A stretch of 64,000 nt of DNA from Thiohalomonas sp963783235 (GTDB taxonomy: Bacteria; Pseudomonadota; Gammaproteobacteria; Thiohalomonadales; Thiohalomonadaceae): positions 1,736,001 through 1,800,000 of the forward strand of contig CAWAMN010000001.1 of NCBI GenBank assembly GCA_963783235.1, written 5' to 3'. The notes beneath the pieces are model-generated. The model searched no databases. It was given only the letters and a program-made list of their open reading frames with translations, and was not told the origin of the DNA. This document shows, in pieces, positions 37,413-45,651 of this stretch. A program made the position numbers and the translations under genes. Numbering within the stretch: position 1 is the first letter of the stretch; each line of letters opens with the position of its first letter.

Positions 37413-37537
37413 GATCAAGCTTCGGTGTTGCGGAGGGCGACGCCGGCGGGTAATGGTCTCCTGACATAGCCTTCCCGTCCTCTCCTTCGCACACCGCCCC
37501 ACTACTCAGAATGCGCGGGTGTGCGCCAGGAGAAGCA

Positions 37538-39340
37538 GTGAATCTCAAGACACTTCCATTGGCGGCCCTCTTGGCCGTCCCCGCGGCCGTTCAGGCCGAA
37601 GAAGTTTTATCCCCGGTCGTCGTGACAGCCAGCCGAATGGCCGAAACCGTCGACGAGACGCTCGCACCGGTTTCGGTGATCGAGCGCGAGGAAATCGAAC
37701 AGAGACAACCACCCACCCTCCTGGAACTGCTGCGTACCGAGCCGGGCGTCGATCTGGTTCGAAGCGGCGGCCCGGGATCCAATACCAGCCTCTTTCTGCG
37801 CGGGACCAATTCCGAACACGTATTAGTGCTGATTGACGGCGTGCGCGCCTCTTCGGCAACGACGGGGAGTTTCAGCTGGCAACACCTCGACCCGGCACAG
37901 GTCGAGCGCATCGAAATCGTGCGGGGACCGCGCTCTACACTCTACGGCTCCGACGCGATCGGTGGGGTGATCCAGATCTTCACCCGCAAAACCGAGGGGA
38001 TTAGCGGCCGCGTCGAAGCCGGTTCAAACGCCACCCGTAGCGGTCAGGTGGCAATGGGCGGAGGTGAAAAAGTCCGTTATCGCCTGAACGCGTCGGCTTA
38101 CGACACTGATGGCATTTCCGCGACCAGCGAGGCGTCGCCCGGCTTCGCCCCCGATGACGATGGCTACCGCAACCGAAGCGTGAGTGGCAGCATTGAATTT
38201 CCTCTGGGACAAAGCGCCGAGCTGAACCTTAACAGTTGGTACAGCGCTGCGGAGTCGGAGTTCGACCAGGGCACGCAGGATTCCACCAATGCGGCCGCGA
38301 ACGCACGGCTCGGATTGACCGTTTCGGATAGCTGGTATCAGACCCTGGCGGCCGGCTTCAGCCTCGATGAGGTGGAGACCGAATCGGCGTTTCCCTCGAC
38401 GATCGAGACCGAGCGGACCTCCCTGAACTGGAAAAACGAACTGGCCCTGGGGGCATCGGATCTGCTGCTGTTCGGTGTCGATTACTATCGGGACGAAGGC
38501 CGAAACAGGGACGATACGACCGGGACGACCCAGTTCGACAAAGACATCACCAACCGGGCCGCCTACCTCAGCTGGCGCACTGAAAACCGCCTGGGCGATT
38601 TCCAGGCTGGCGCCCGGTACGACAGGCACAGTGAATTCGGCAACGAAACCACCGGCCAACTGGCCTTTGGGCGAGACTTGACGAAGAGCATCCGACTGCT
38701 CACCTCTTACGGCACCGCCTTCAAGGCACCCACTCTCAACCAGCTGTTTCATCCCGGCTTCGGCGGTTTTTTCGCCGGGAACCCGGAGCTGGAGCCGGAA
38801 ACCTCTGCCAGCACCGAACTGGGGCTGCGCTTCACGCCGGAACCCTCGGTGCGGATGGAGGCCAACGCCTTCTATACCGAGGTGGAAAACCTCATTGCGT
38901 ATGAAGGAACCGACTTCCAGGCAATTAACATTAATCAGGCCACAATTCGCGGCTTGGAGCTAACCTACTCCCGGCAGTTGCAGCAATGGAGTTTCGAGAC
39001 GAACTTTACCTATCAGAAAGCCCGCAATAGGGAGGATGACAGCCCCCTGCTGCGACGCCCCGACCGCAAGCTCGCGCTCTCACTCGTACGCCGCCTGAAC
39101 ATAGGCGGCTCGCTGACGATGGAGGGTATTGCCGTGGGTGAGCGACACGACCTCAATGAGGTCGTGCTGCCAGGCTACGGATTGGTGAATATCGCTTGGC
39201 AGTATCCGCTCAGCAGAGGACTGCAACTCGAAGGCCGCGTGGAAAACCTGGGCGACAGGGAATACGAGTTGGCCTCCGGCTACAACACCGTCGGCCGTTC
39301 CTATTTCCTCGCGCTTCGCTACGCCCCTGCCGGCAGGTGA
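37538..39340 (+). CDS. btuB: BtuB, TonB-dependent vitamin B12 outer-membrane receptor
   Basis: 600 residues from a GTG at 37538 with AGGAG five bases upstream. A signal peptide (NLKTLPLAALLAVPAAVQA) is followed by the TonB box region EEVLSPVVVTASR, the plug domain (about 45-150; LLRTEPGVDLVRSGGPGSNT, VERIEIVRGPRSTLYGSDAI) and a 22-strand-type barrel with the C-terminal aromatic ending RSYFLALRYAPAGR. Its control by the B12 riboswitch identifies the ligand. It is followed five bases later by a B12-binding protein gene. Confidence 0.95.
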   Translation: MNLKTLPLAALLAVPAAVQAEEVLSPVVVTASRMAETVDETLAPVSVIEREEIEQRQPPTLLELLRTEPGVDLVRSGGPGSNTSLFLRGTNSEHVLVLIDGVRASSATTGSFSWQHLDPAQVERIEIVRGPRSTLYGSDAIGGVIQIFTRKTEGISGRVEAGSNATRSGQVAMGGGEKVRYRLNASAYDTDGISATSEASPGFAPDDDGYRNRSVSGSIEFPLGQSAELNLNSWYSAAESEFDQGTQDSTNAAANARLGLTVSDSWYQTLAAGFSLDEVETESAFPSTIETERTSLNWKNELALGASDLLLFGVDYYRDEGRNRDDTTGTTQFDKDITNRAAYLSWRTENRLGDFQAGARYDRHSEFGNETTGQLAFGRDLTKSIRLLTSYGTAFKAPTLNQLFHPGFGGFFAGNPELEPETSASTELGLRFTPEPSVRMEANAFYTEVENLIAYEGTDFQAININQATIRGLELTYSRQLQQWSFETNFTYQKARNREDDSPLLRRPDRKLALSLVRRLNIGGSLTMEGIAVGERHDLNEVVLPGYGLVNIAWQYPLSRGLQLEGRVENLGDREYELASGYNTVGRSYFLALRYAPAGR

Positions 39341-39345
39341 TAACG

Positions 39346-40155
39346 ATGCGGCGACTCGCTTTTTTCCTTCTGCTCCTCTTGTTTAACTCGGTTTCCACGG
39401 CCGCCGAGTGCCCGCGCATCATCAGCCAGTCACCCTATATCACCCGCTCGCTGGAGTGGCTGAACCTCGACGACTGCATCGTCGGGGTGAGCCGTTATGA
39501 CCAAAGGATGCTCCCCCATACCGGAGGCGTCCTGGACCCGGACGTTGAGGCCATTGCCGATCTGATGCCGAATCTGATGCTGAGCTCCGATTGGATCAGC
39601 GCCGAACAGTGGCAGGCGGCCGCCCCACCCGGAACGGTGGCTCTTCGCCTGCGCGGCTTCGGTTCCATGGCGGAGATCGAGACCAACCTGCGGCGCATCG
39701 GCGGGGCCACCCACCTGGAGAAGACCGAGGAGCGGGTGCAAGCCTTCGCCCGAAGCTGGCGGACGATGGCCGGGCGTGTCGAAGGCAATGGCCGGGCGCT
39801 GGTGGTTTCGGCCTGCAGCGGAGTCCCCTACTCGTTCGGGAAGGGCACCTATATTTTCGATCTCTTCTCGGCCGCCGGCTTTCATATGGTGGAAACCCAC
39901 GGAACCATTCGCCACCTGAAACCCGGCAACCCCTACCAGGATCTGGACGAACTGGTTGCCGCGCTGGAACCGGACTGGCTCTTCGTACTCACCCGCCACG
40001 ACCGCAAGCAGTGTGCGGCTCTGAAGCCGCGGCGCGGCGTCGGCATCGTCGGTCTGAACAGTGAACGCTTTTCCCATCCTGCACCGACCTTGCTGAGTGG
40101 CCTGGAGCAACTCCTTCAGCATCGCGACCGTTGGCGTAAGGGGCAAGACCAATGA
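39346..40155 (+). CDS. btuF: Periplasmic cobalamin-binding protein, BtuF-like (first copy)
   Basis: 269 residues with a signal peptide (MRRLAFFLLLLLFNSVSTAA). The class III periplasmic-binding fold follows: PRIISQSPYITRSLEWLNLD, VGVSRYDQRM, DPDVEAIADLMPNLML. It is more divergent than the second copy at 44.7 kb and lacks the usual IVSLxP-type opening, so it may bind a different corrinoid or precursor. It starts five bases after btuB and is presumably under the same riboswitch. Confidence 0.82.
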   Translation: MRRLAFFLLLLLFNSVSTAAECPRIISQSPYITRSLEWLNLDDCIVGVSRYDQRMLPHTGGVLDPDVEAIADLMPNLMLSSDWISAEQWQAAAPPGTVALRLRGFGSMAEIETNLRRIGGATHLEKTEERVQAFARSWRTMAGRVEGNGRALVVSACSGVPYSFGKGTYIFDLFSAAGFHMVETHGTIRHLKPGNPYQDLDELVAALEPDWLFVLTRHDRKQCAALKPRRGVGIVGLNSERFSHPAPTLLSGLEQLLQHRDRWRKGQDQ

Positions 40156-40231
40156 CGGACGGTTTGGGCGGGTTTGCCGAAAAAGGCCGAGCCCAGCGGC
40201 ATCGGCTCCCCTCTGCTATCCGAGAGCGCAA

Positions 40232-40963
40232 ATGGGCCTGACAGAGCGGCGACTTTCAGCGGCAGTATTGCTGTCGGCTTTGGCACACGGGCTCGTTTTG
40301 ATGATGAGTAGCCACCATTCACAAAGCCAACCGGAGCCAATGGAGGCTGGTCGGCTGTCGGTATTTCTGTCCCATGGCCAGGCGCAAACCGCCCCTCCGA
40401 GCGATACCCGGACGAGGCCGTCGCCTGAACCGGTAAGGGCGGTGGAGCAAGGACCGGTTTCCGAACCGCGCGAAGAAAAGCGATTCATCACCCCAATCAA
40501 GCCGAGCCCAGCCTCGTCCAGCGAGCCCGTGCACAGGTCGGTCGAGCAACCGCTCCCACAGAAGCCAAAACCGGCCACTCGGCATCGCAATGGAGAAAAG
40601 GCCCCGAACCTTGTGCCCATCGCTTCCCCGGAAGTGCCCGCCAAGGCACGGGCACCGCAGCCATCGCCCGGAGCACGCCAAGCCGTCGTCGCCCGACTCG
40701 AGGATGAACTTGCGCGCCACTTCCACTACCCCTTTCTCGCGCGTCGTCGCGGCTGGGAGGGCACGGTGGTGCTCGGCTTGCGGGTCAATGGCTGGGGGGC
40801 AGTGGATTCACTGGAGATAGCGAAGAGTTCGGGCCACGCTCTGCTCGACCGAGCTGCACTGGACGCCGCGACCGAAGTCAATCGCGTTCCGGAAGCGGAC
40901 CGGCTCAACGGCGCCGAGCTGTACCTGGAGCTACCCGTCACCTATCAACTGAGGAAGGGCTGA
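40232..40963 (+). CDS. tonB: TonB-like energy transducer
   Basis: 243 residues. An N-terminal membrane anchor (AAVLLSALAHGLVLMM, about 10-25) is followed by a long Pro/Glu/Lys-rich periplasmic spacer (about 50-160) and a C-terminal TonB domain (about 165-243; LARHFHYPFLARRRGWEGTV, SLEIAKSSGHALLDRAALDA). It couples proton-motive force to outer-membrane receptors. Its place in the operon suggests that it serves BtuB. exbB and exbD are not in the window. Confidence 0.9.
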   Translation: MGLTERRLSAAVLLSALAHGLVLMMSSHHSQSQPEPMEAGRLSVFLSHGQAQTAPPSDTRTRPSPEPVRAVEQGPVSEPREEKRFITPIKPSPASSSEPVHRSVEQPLPQKPKPATRHRNGEKAPNLVPIASPEVPAKARAPQPSPGARQAVVARLEDELARHFHYPFLARRRGWEGTVVLGLRVNGWGAVDSLEIAKSSGHALLDRAALDAATEVNRVPEADRLNGAELYLELPVTYQLRKG

Positions 40964-40966
40964 AAC

Positions 40967-41521
40967 ATGGGCTACCGGCTGACCAGGATCTACACCCGAA
41001 CCGGGGACAAGGGCACCACCGCCCTCGGCGACGGTAACCGCATCGACAAGGATGCTCCGCGAATGGAGGCGATCGGCACGGTCGATGAGCTCAACAGCGT
41101 GTTGGGCATGGTCCTCGCCCATTCGGTGCCCGCGCCCGTTCGCGACAGCCTGTCGCTGGTTCAAAACGACCTGTTCGATTTGGGGGGCGAACTGAGTGTC
41201 CCCGGTCGTGATGTTGTCACCGAACACTATGTCGAACGGCTGGAGCGCGATGTGGACAGGCTGAACGCCGAACTGCCACCCCTGGAAAATTTCATCCTCC
41301 CCGGCGGCGGGCAGGCGGCGTCCGCCTGCCACTTGGCCCGTGCCGTCTGCCGCCGCGCCGAGCGCCAACTGGTGAGCCTGGGCCGAGAGGAAACCGTTCC
41401 CGCACCGCTGTTCGCTTATGTTAACCGCCTCTCCGATCTCCTCTTCGTCATCGCGCGCATTCTGGGACGGGCCGATCAGGGCGAAGTGCTCTGGCAACCC
41501 GGGAAAGGTGAGGCCTCCTGA
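40967..41521 (+). CDS. pduO: PduO-type cob(I)alamin adenosyltransferase
   Basis: 184 residues. Family motifs are RIYTRTGDKGTTALGDGNR (ATP-binding N-terminus), GTVDELNSVLGM, and FILPGGGQAASACHLARAVC followed by RRAER. It transfers the adenosyl group of ATP to cob(I)alamin or cob(I)inamide. It lies three bases after tonB and overlaps the next gene, a CobA-type adenosyltransferase of unrelated fold, by TGATG. Confidence 0.95.
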   Translation: MGYRLTRIYTRTGDKGTTALGDGNRIDKDAPRMEAIGTVDELNSVLGMVLAHSVPAPVRDSLSLVQNDLFDLGGELSVPGRDVVTEHYVERLERDVDRLNAELPPLENFILPGGGQAASACHLARAVCRRAERQLVSLGREETVPAPLFAYVNRLSDLLFVIARILGRADQGEVLWQPGKGEAS

Positions 41522-42108
41522 TGGAGAGTAAACACGCGAAGCGCATGGCACATAAAAAAGAGGTGGTCGACGAGTGCATCGCCCGAGCCGATACCGATCG
41601 CGGTGTGCTGGTGATCCTCACCGGTAACGGCAAGGGCAAAAGCAGTTCCGCTTTTGGTATGGCCCTGCGCGCGCTCGGCCACGGTATGTCGGTGGGGATT
41701 GTGCAATTCATAAAGTCCTGGGAAACCGGCGAAGGACGTTTCCTTCGTGAATTGCCAGAGGTCACCTACCACGTCATGGGCGAGGGTTTTACCTGGGAGA
41801 CGCAGGACCGCGAGCGCGATGCCCGAGCAGCGAGGGCGGCCTGGGAAGAGGCCCGGAAGCTGTTGGGTAAGAACGGTCCCGAGCTGGTGGTTCTCGATGA
41901 GCTGAATATTGTCCTGAAGCAGCGACTGCTGACGGTGGAAGAGGTACTGGAAGCCTTATCCAACCGGCCGCCGATGCAGCATGTCGTCGTCACCGGCCGT
42001 GGCGCACCGGAGGTGCTGGTCGAAGCCGCCGATACGGTCACCGAAATGGGCAACATCAAGCATGCGTTCAAGGCCGGCGTGAAGGCACAGAAGGGAGTGG
42101 AGTGGTGA
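41521..42108 (+). CDS. cobO: CobA/CobO-type cob(I)yrinic acid a,c-diamide adenosyltransferase
   Basis: 195 residues. P-loop ILTGNGKGKSSSAFGMALRA, then IVQFIKSWETGEGRFL and PELVVLDELNIVLKQRL are the CobA/BtuR signatures. The reaction is the same as that of the PduO protein next door, usually on corrinoid precursors in the de novo or salvage route. It overlaps bluB by GTGA. Confidence 0.95.
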   Translation: MESKHAKRMAHKKEVVDECIARADTDRGVLVILTGNGKGKSSSAFGMALRALGHGMSVGIVQFIKSWETGEGRFLRELPEVTYHVMGEGFTWETQDRERDARAARAAWEEARKLLGKNGPELVVLDELNIVLKQRLLTVEEVLEALSNRPPMQHVVVTGRGAPEVLVEAADTVTEMGNIKHAFKAGVKAQKGVEW

Positions 42109-42659
42109 ACTCCGCATCCGCCTTCTCCACCGAGAAGCGCGAAGGCGTCTATCGCGCCATTCGCGAGCGCCGCGATATGCGTCATTTCCGGCCCGATCCG
42201 GTGACGCCCGAAACACTACGGCGAACTCCTGATGGCCTGCCTGAACGAGGGGCAGGAAAAACACCTATTTGGACGCCGAACGCTGCCGGAGATGGATCTG
42301 GCCTCGGTCGCCTGCGCCATTCAGAACCTGTGGCTGGCAGTGCGGGCGGAAAACCCATCGCCATTCTCTGCCTGGGACACGTGGATGCTTTCTACAGCCG
42401 CCCCATGCTGGAGCAGGAGAACTGGATCCGGGCTCTACCGATGGATGAAATGCTGTTTGAAAACGGTTGGGACAAATCGATTGGGTCGGAACCGGTTTGC
42501 GCTCAAGCTCACGACCTTAGCAAGCTGTTGAAAAAAGATTTTGTCCCTTCTTCCCTCAGGGAGAAGGCCAGGATGAGGGGATCAAAAATCAGCCCTCTCC
42601 CGGGGGGAGCGGAAGTTTTCCAACCGCCTGTTAGGTCCATGTCAGGAGGCGGTTGCTAG
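42105..42659 (+). pseudogene. bluB: Decayed BluB (5,6-dimethylbenzimidazole synthase) with two internal deletions
   Basis: The start (REGVYRAIRERRDMRHFRPD) and the end (GKPIAILCLGHVDAFYSRPM, LPMDEMLFENGWD) are BluB. In between, about 60 residues carrying FMN-binding sequence are missing after PETLRR. A middle piece (EKHLFGRRTLPEMDLASVAC, AIQNLWLAVRA) lies in another frame. About 25 more residues (the GVGWVS region) are then missing before GKPIAI. The two lesions together restore the frame, so the gene reads through as a 184-residue product. After FENGW the frame runs through a dispersed repeat. Intact BluB cleaves FMN to make the B12 lower ligand; this product could not. Confidence 0.85.
42541..42611. 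repeat. Dispersed 'PHPNPLP'-type repeat at the end of bluB
   Basis: CTTCCCTCAGGGAGAAGGCC, then AGGATGAGGGG and CCCTCTCCCGGGGGGAG, closely match 48319-48417 and, more loosely, 44701-44740 and 63697-63760. The bluB frame runs through it and stops at 42659. Confidence 0.75.
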
Positions 42660-43573
42660 TGGTTGCCGGAATCCTCCTGTTGCCTTTGGGTCTGCTCCTT
42701 GATCGTTGGCTAGGAGAACCGCCCCATTTCCATCCACTGGTCGGCTTCGGACGACTCGCTGATTGGCTGGAGCGTCGACTCAACAATCGGGGCCACATCC
42801 GCGGCCTGCTGGGATGGCTCATCCTCGTGCTGCCATTTACGGTGGCCGCCGCTTACCTCCAGTCACTCCCGACGGCTGGCGGTGCGGTTTCCGTTCTGCT
42901 CCTTTTTCTGGCCTTGGGCGGTCGCAGTCTGGGGGAGCACGCGAGTTGGGTGGCCCAAGCGCTGGAGGCCGGGGAGCTGGAGCGAGCACGGAGCCTTGTG
43001 GGAGGACTCGTCAGCCGGGAAACGGCGGAAATGAGCGAGGCCGATGTGGCCCGCGCCGCCGCCGAATCGGTTTTGGAAAACGGCAGCGATGCGGTGTTCG
43101 GGGCGCTGTTTTGGTTTCTCGTGGCCGGCGCCCCGGGCGTTGTGCTTTATCGTCTCGCCAACACGCTCGATGCCATGTGGGGCTACCGCAACGAACGTTT
43201 CGAGCGCTTCGGCTGGGCGGCGGCGCGCATCGACGATGTCCTTAATTATATTCCAGCTCGCCTCACCGCCTTCAGCTACGCGGTGGTGGGCGCCACCCGA
43301 AACGCCCTCGCCTGCTGGCGCGAACAGGGCGTGGAGTGGGAGAGCCCCAACGCCGGTCCGGTGATGGCGGCCGGCGCCGGTGCACTCAACCTGCAGTTGG
43401 GCGGCGCCGCTCTCTACCACGGAGCCATGAAGGAGCGACCACTCCTCGGCAAGGGTTCCCCGGCGACCGTCGCCGACATCCGGCGGGCGGTGGCGCTGGT
43501 ACAGCGGGTCGTTTGGCTCTGGACAGGGCTCGCCCTGATCGCGGGTATCGCGATTTACAGACCATACCTGTAA
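42659..43573 (+). CDS. cbiB: Adenosylcobinamide-phosphate synthase CbiB
   Basis: 304 residues from a GTG at 42659 with AGGAGG nine bases upstream (a TTG six bases earlier is an alternative). It is a membrane protein with four or five helices and the family motifs LDRWLGEPPHFHPLVGFG, ENGSDAVFGALFWFL, NTLDAMWGYRNERFERFGWA and NAGPVMAAGAGAL. It attaches (R)-1-amino-2-propanol phosphate to adenosylcobyric acid. It works with cobD and cbiP next door. Confidence 0.95.
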   Translation: MVAGILLLPLGLLLDRWLGEPPHFHPLVGFGRLADWLERRLNNRGHIRGLLGWLILVLPFTVAAAYLQSLPTAGGAVSVLLLFLALGGRSLGEHASWVAQALEAGELERARSLVGGLVSRETAEMSEADVARAAAESVLENGSDAVFGALFWFLVAGAPGVVLYRLANTLDAMWGYRNERFERFGWAAARIDDVLNYIPARLTAFSYAVVGATRNALACWREQGVEWESPNAGPVMAAGAGALNLQLGGAALYHGAMKERPLLGKGSPATVADIRRAVALVQRVVWLWTGLALIAGIAIYRPYL

Positions 43574-43666
43574 GTGCAAAGAGAGTGAGGGAAATGAAAA
43601 CCATCGGAGGCCACGCCGTGGCCGAACGGGTCGTGCGATGGGCTACGTTCGGGTGTTAGGGCAACC

Positions 43667-44677
43667 ATGCTAAACGCAAGGCCCAACCACGGCGGCCGTC
43701 TGCGCGCGGCCGCGGCGGAATACAACATTCCGGTACAGGAGTGGCTTGACCTGTCGACCGGAATAAACCCCAGCCCCTGGCCTGTGCCGCCGGTCGGCCG
43801 CAATGCCTGGGCCCGGCTTCCCGAACCGGAGGACGGTCTTCTCGAAGCGGCCCGGCACTATTACGGTGCCGATTCGCTGCTGCCGGTCGCCGGAAGCCAG
43901 GCGGCCATTCAGAGCCTGCCGCTGCTGCGCGAGCCCGGCCGGGTCGGAGTGCTCTCTCCCGCTTATGCCGAACACGCCCACGGCTGGAAACGCGCGGGCC
44001 ATGAAGTGGTGCCGCTGCGACCCGAGGTCATCGAAGGGGCGCTGTCGGAACTGGACGCCTTGGTACTAGTCAACCCGAATAATCCCACCGGCCACCGGTT
44101 TGAGAAAAAGGTACTGCTCGCCTGGCACGAACAACTGGCTGCCCGCGGCGGCTGGCTGGTCGTGGACGAGGCCTTCACGGATGCGACGCCGGAGGAGAGT
44201 CTCGCCGGCGAGACCCACCGCCCCGGCCTCATCGTGCTGCGCTCCCTCGGAAAGTTTTTCGGACTGGCCGGCGCGCGCGTCGGGTTTGTTCTGGCTCCGC
44301 CCGAGTTGCTGTCCCGGCTGGACGATTGGCTCGGCCCCTGGACGGTCGCCGGCCCGGCCAGAGAGGTGGCCAGAAGAGCACTCAGCGATATCGGCTGGCA
44401 AGTCGACACGCGGAAAAAATTGGAAAAAGCGGGTAACCGTCTGGCGCACTTGCTGGAGGCACACGATCTGAGACCGTCCGGCGGTACCGCCCTGTTTCAG
44501 TGGGTAAAAACCGGACGGGCGAAAGCCATTCAGAAGGCGCTGGCCAAGCGCGGTATCCTGGTCAGGCATTTTGAGAAGCCCGCCAGTCTCCGGTTCGGGT
44601 TGGCGGGCCCGGAGAGCGAGTGGAAACGTTTGCGACAGGTCTTGGCTGAAACGGCAAAAATCAGGCTGGGCGTTTGA
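43667..44677 (+). CDS. cobD: Threonine-phosphate decarboxylase CobD (PLP-dependent)
   Basis: 336 residues, class I/II aminotransferase fold. It opens NARPNHGGRLRAAAAEYN and LDLSTGINPSPWP, then LVLVNPNNPTGH and the PLP lysine in LRSLGKFFGLAGARVGF. It makes (R)-1-amino-2-propanol O-2-phosphate, the CbiB substrate. The 93-base gap before it contains nothing recognisable. It overlaps the next gene by TGATG. Confidence 0.94.
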   Translation: MLNARPNHGGRLRAAAAEYNIPVQEWLDLSTGINPSPWPVPPVGRNAWARLPEPEDGLLEAARHYYGADSLLPVAGSQAAIQSLPLLREPGRVGVLSPAYAEHAHGWKRAGHEVVPLRPEVIEGALSELDALVLVNPNNPTGHRFEKKVLLAWHEQLAARGGWLVVDEAFTDATPEESLAGETHRPGLIVLRSLGKFFGLAGARVGFVLAPPELLSRLDDWLGPWTVAGPAREVARRALSDIGWQVDTRKKLEKAGNRLAHLLEAHDLRPSGGTALFQWVKTGRAKAIQKALAKRGILVRHFEKPASLRFGLAGPESEWKRLRQVLAETAKIRLGV

Positions 44678-45651
44678 TGAGAGAGACGATCCTGTTTTAT
44701 CCCCCTCACCCTGTTCCTCTCCCTGAGGGAGAGGGAACCCTTCGCCAGGGCGTCCGGGTCTCCCCCTGGAGCGGTGCTGCCCTTGCGCTGCTGCTCCTGT
44801 TTTCCTGGGGCCGGGCCGTGGCCGTCTCGGCCACCGACGACGCGGGCCGAAAAGTCTCCCTGGAGCAGCCCGCCCAACGAATCATCAGCCTTTCGCCCCA
44901 CGGGACCGAACTGCTGTTTGCGGCCGGTGCCGGTGACAGGGTCATCGGTGCGGTGAGCTATAGCGACTACCCCCCCGAAGCAAAGAAGATCCCGCGGGTG
45001 GGCGGCTACAAGGCGCTCGACCTGGAACGCATTCTGGCCCTGCGGCCCGATCTGGTGGTCGGATGGGAGAGCGGCAACGGATCCGGGGTGCTGAAGCGCC
45101 TGGAGACGCTTGGGCTAACGGTGTTCGTGACCGAGCCGCGTCATCTCGAACAGGTCCCCGGCGCTATTGAAAAATTGGGGAAACTCGCCGGCACCGAATC
45201 GGATGCACGGCTCGCCGCTGAGCGTTTCCGATCCCGTTTGCAGGCACTGACGAACCGCTACCGACAGCGCCCCTCCGTTTCGGTCTTTTACGAGGTCTGG
45301 AACCGCCCGCTGATGACCATTGGCGGCGATCACCTGATCAGCCGGGTCATCGAGCGGTGCGGCGGGCGCAACGTCTTCGAAGCGTTGGGCGAGCTGGCAC
45401 CGACCGTCAGCGAAGAGGCGGTTATTGCCGCCAACCCGCAGGTCATCATCGCCAGCGGCATGGGCGAGGAGCGCCCGGAGTGGCTCGACGACTGGCGCCG
45501 CTGGAAAAGCATCAACGCGGTTTCCCGCGAGCAACTCCACTTTATTCCTCCCGATCTCCTGCAGCGACCCACTCCGCGCGCGCTGGAAGGTACCGAGCGT
45601 CTGTGTCGTTCCCTGGAGCAGGCACGGGCCGCTTACGGAGCAAAGCCGTGA
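44677..45651 (+). CDS. btuF: Periplasmic cobalamin-binding protein BtuF (second copy)
   Basis: 324 residues. The class III binding-protein fold is clear: RIISLSPHGTELLFAAGAGD, VSYSDYPPEAKKIPRVGGYK, LDLERILALRPDLVVGWESG and MTIGGDHLISRVIERCGGRN. The N-terminus is unusual: residues 9-20 (PPHPVPLPEGEG) are a translated dispersed repeat placed ahead of the hydrophobic signal core (AALALLLLFSWGRAVAV). No later start codon gives a normal signal peptide. It sits inside the B12 synthesis operon and overlaps cbiP by GTGA. Confidence 0.92.
   Translation: MRETILFYPPHPVPLPEGEGTLRQGVRVSPWSGAALALLLLFSWGRAVAVSATDDAGRKVSLEQPAQRIISLSPHGTELLFAAGAGDRVIGAVSYSDYPPEAKKIPRVGGYKALDLERILALRPDLVVGWESGNGSGVLKRLETLGLTVFVTEPRHLEQVPGAIEKLGKLAGTESDARLAAERFRSRLQALTNRYRQRPSVSVFYEVWNRPLMTIGGDHLISRVIERCGGRNVFEALGELAPTVSEEAVIAANPQVIIASGMGEERPEWLDDWRRWKSINAVSREQLHFIPPDLLQRPTPRALEGTERLCRSLEQARAAYGAKP
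44701..44740. repeat. Dispersed 'PHPNPLP'-type repeat inside the btuF signal-peptide region
   Basis: CCCCCTCACCCTGTTCCTCT followed by CCCTGAGGGAGAGGGAAC is the short palindromic repeat whose translation gives PPHPVPLPEGEG. It is in frame with, and interrupts, the N-terminus of the second btuF. Confidence 0.8.
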
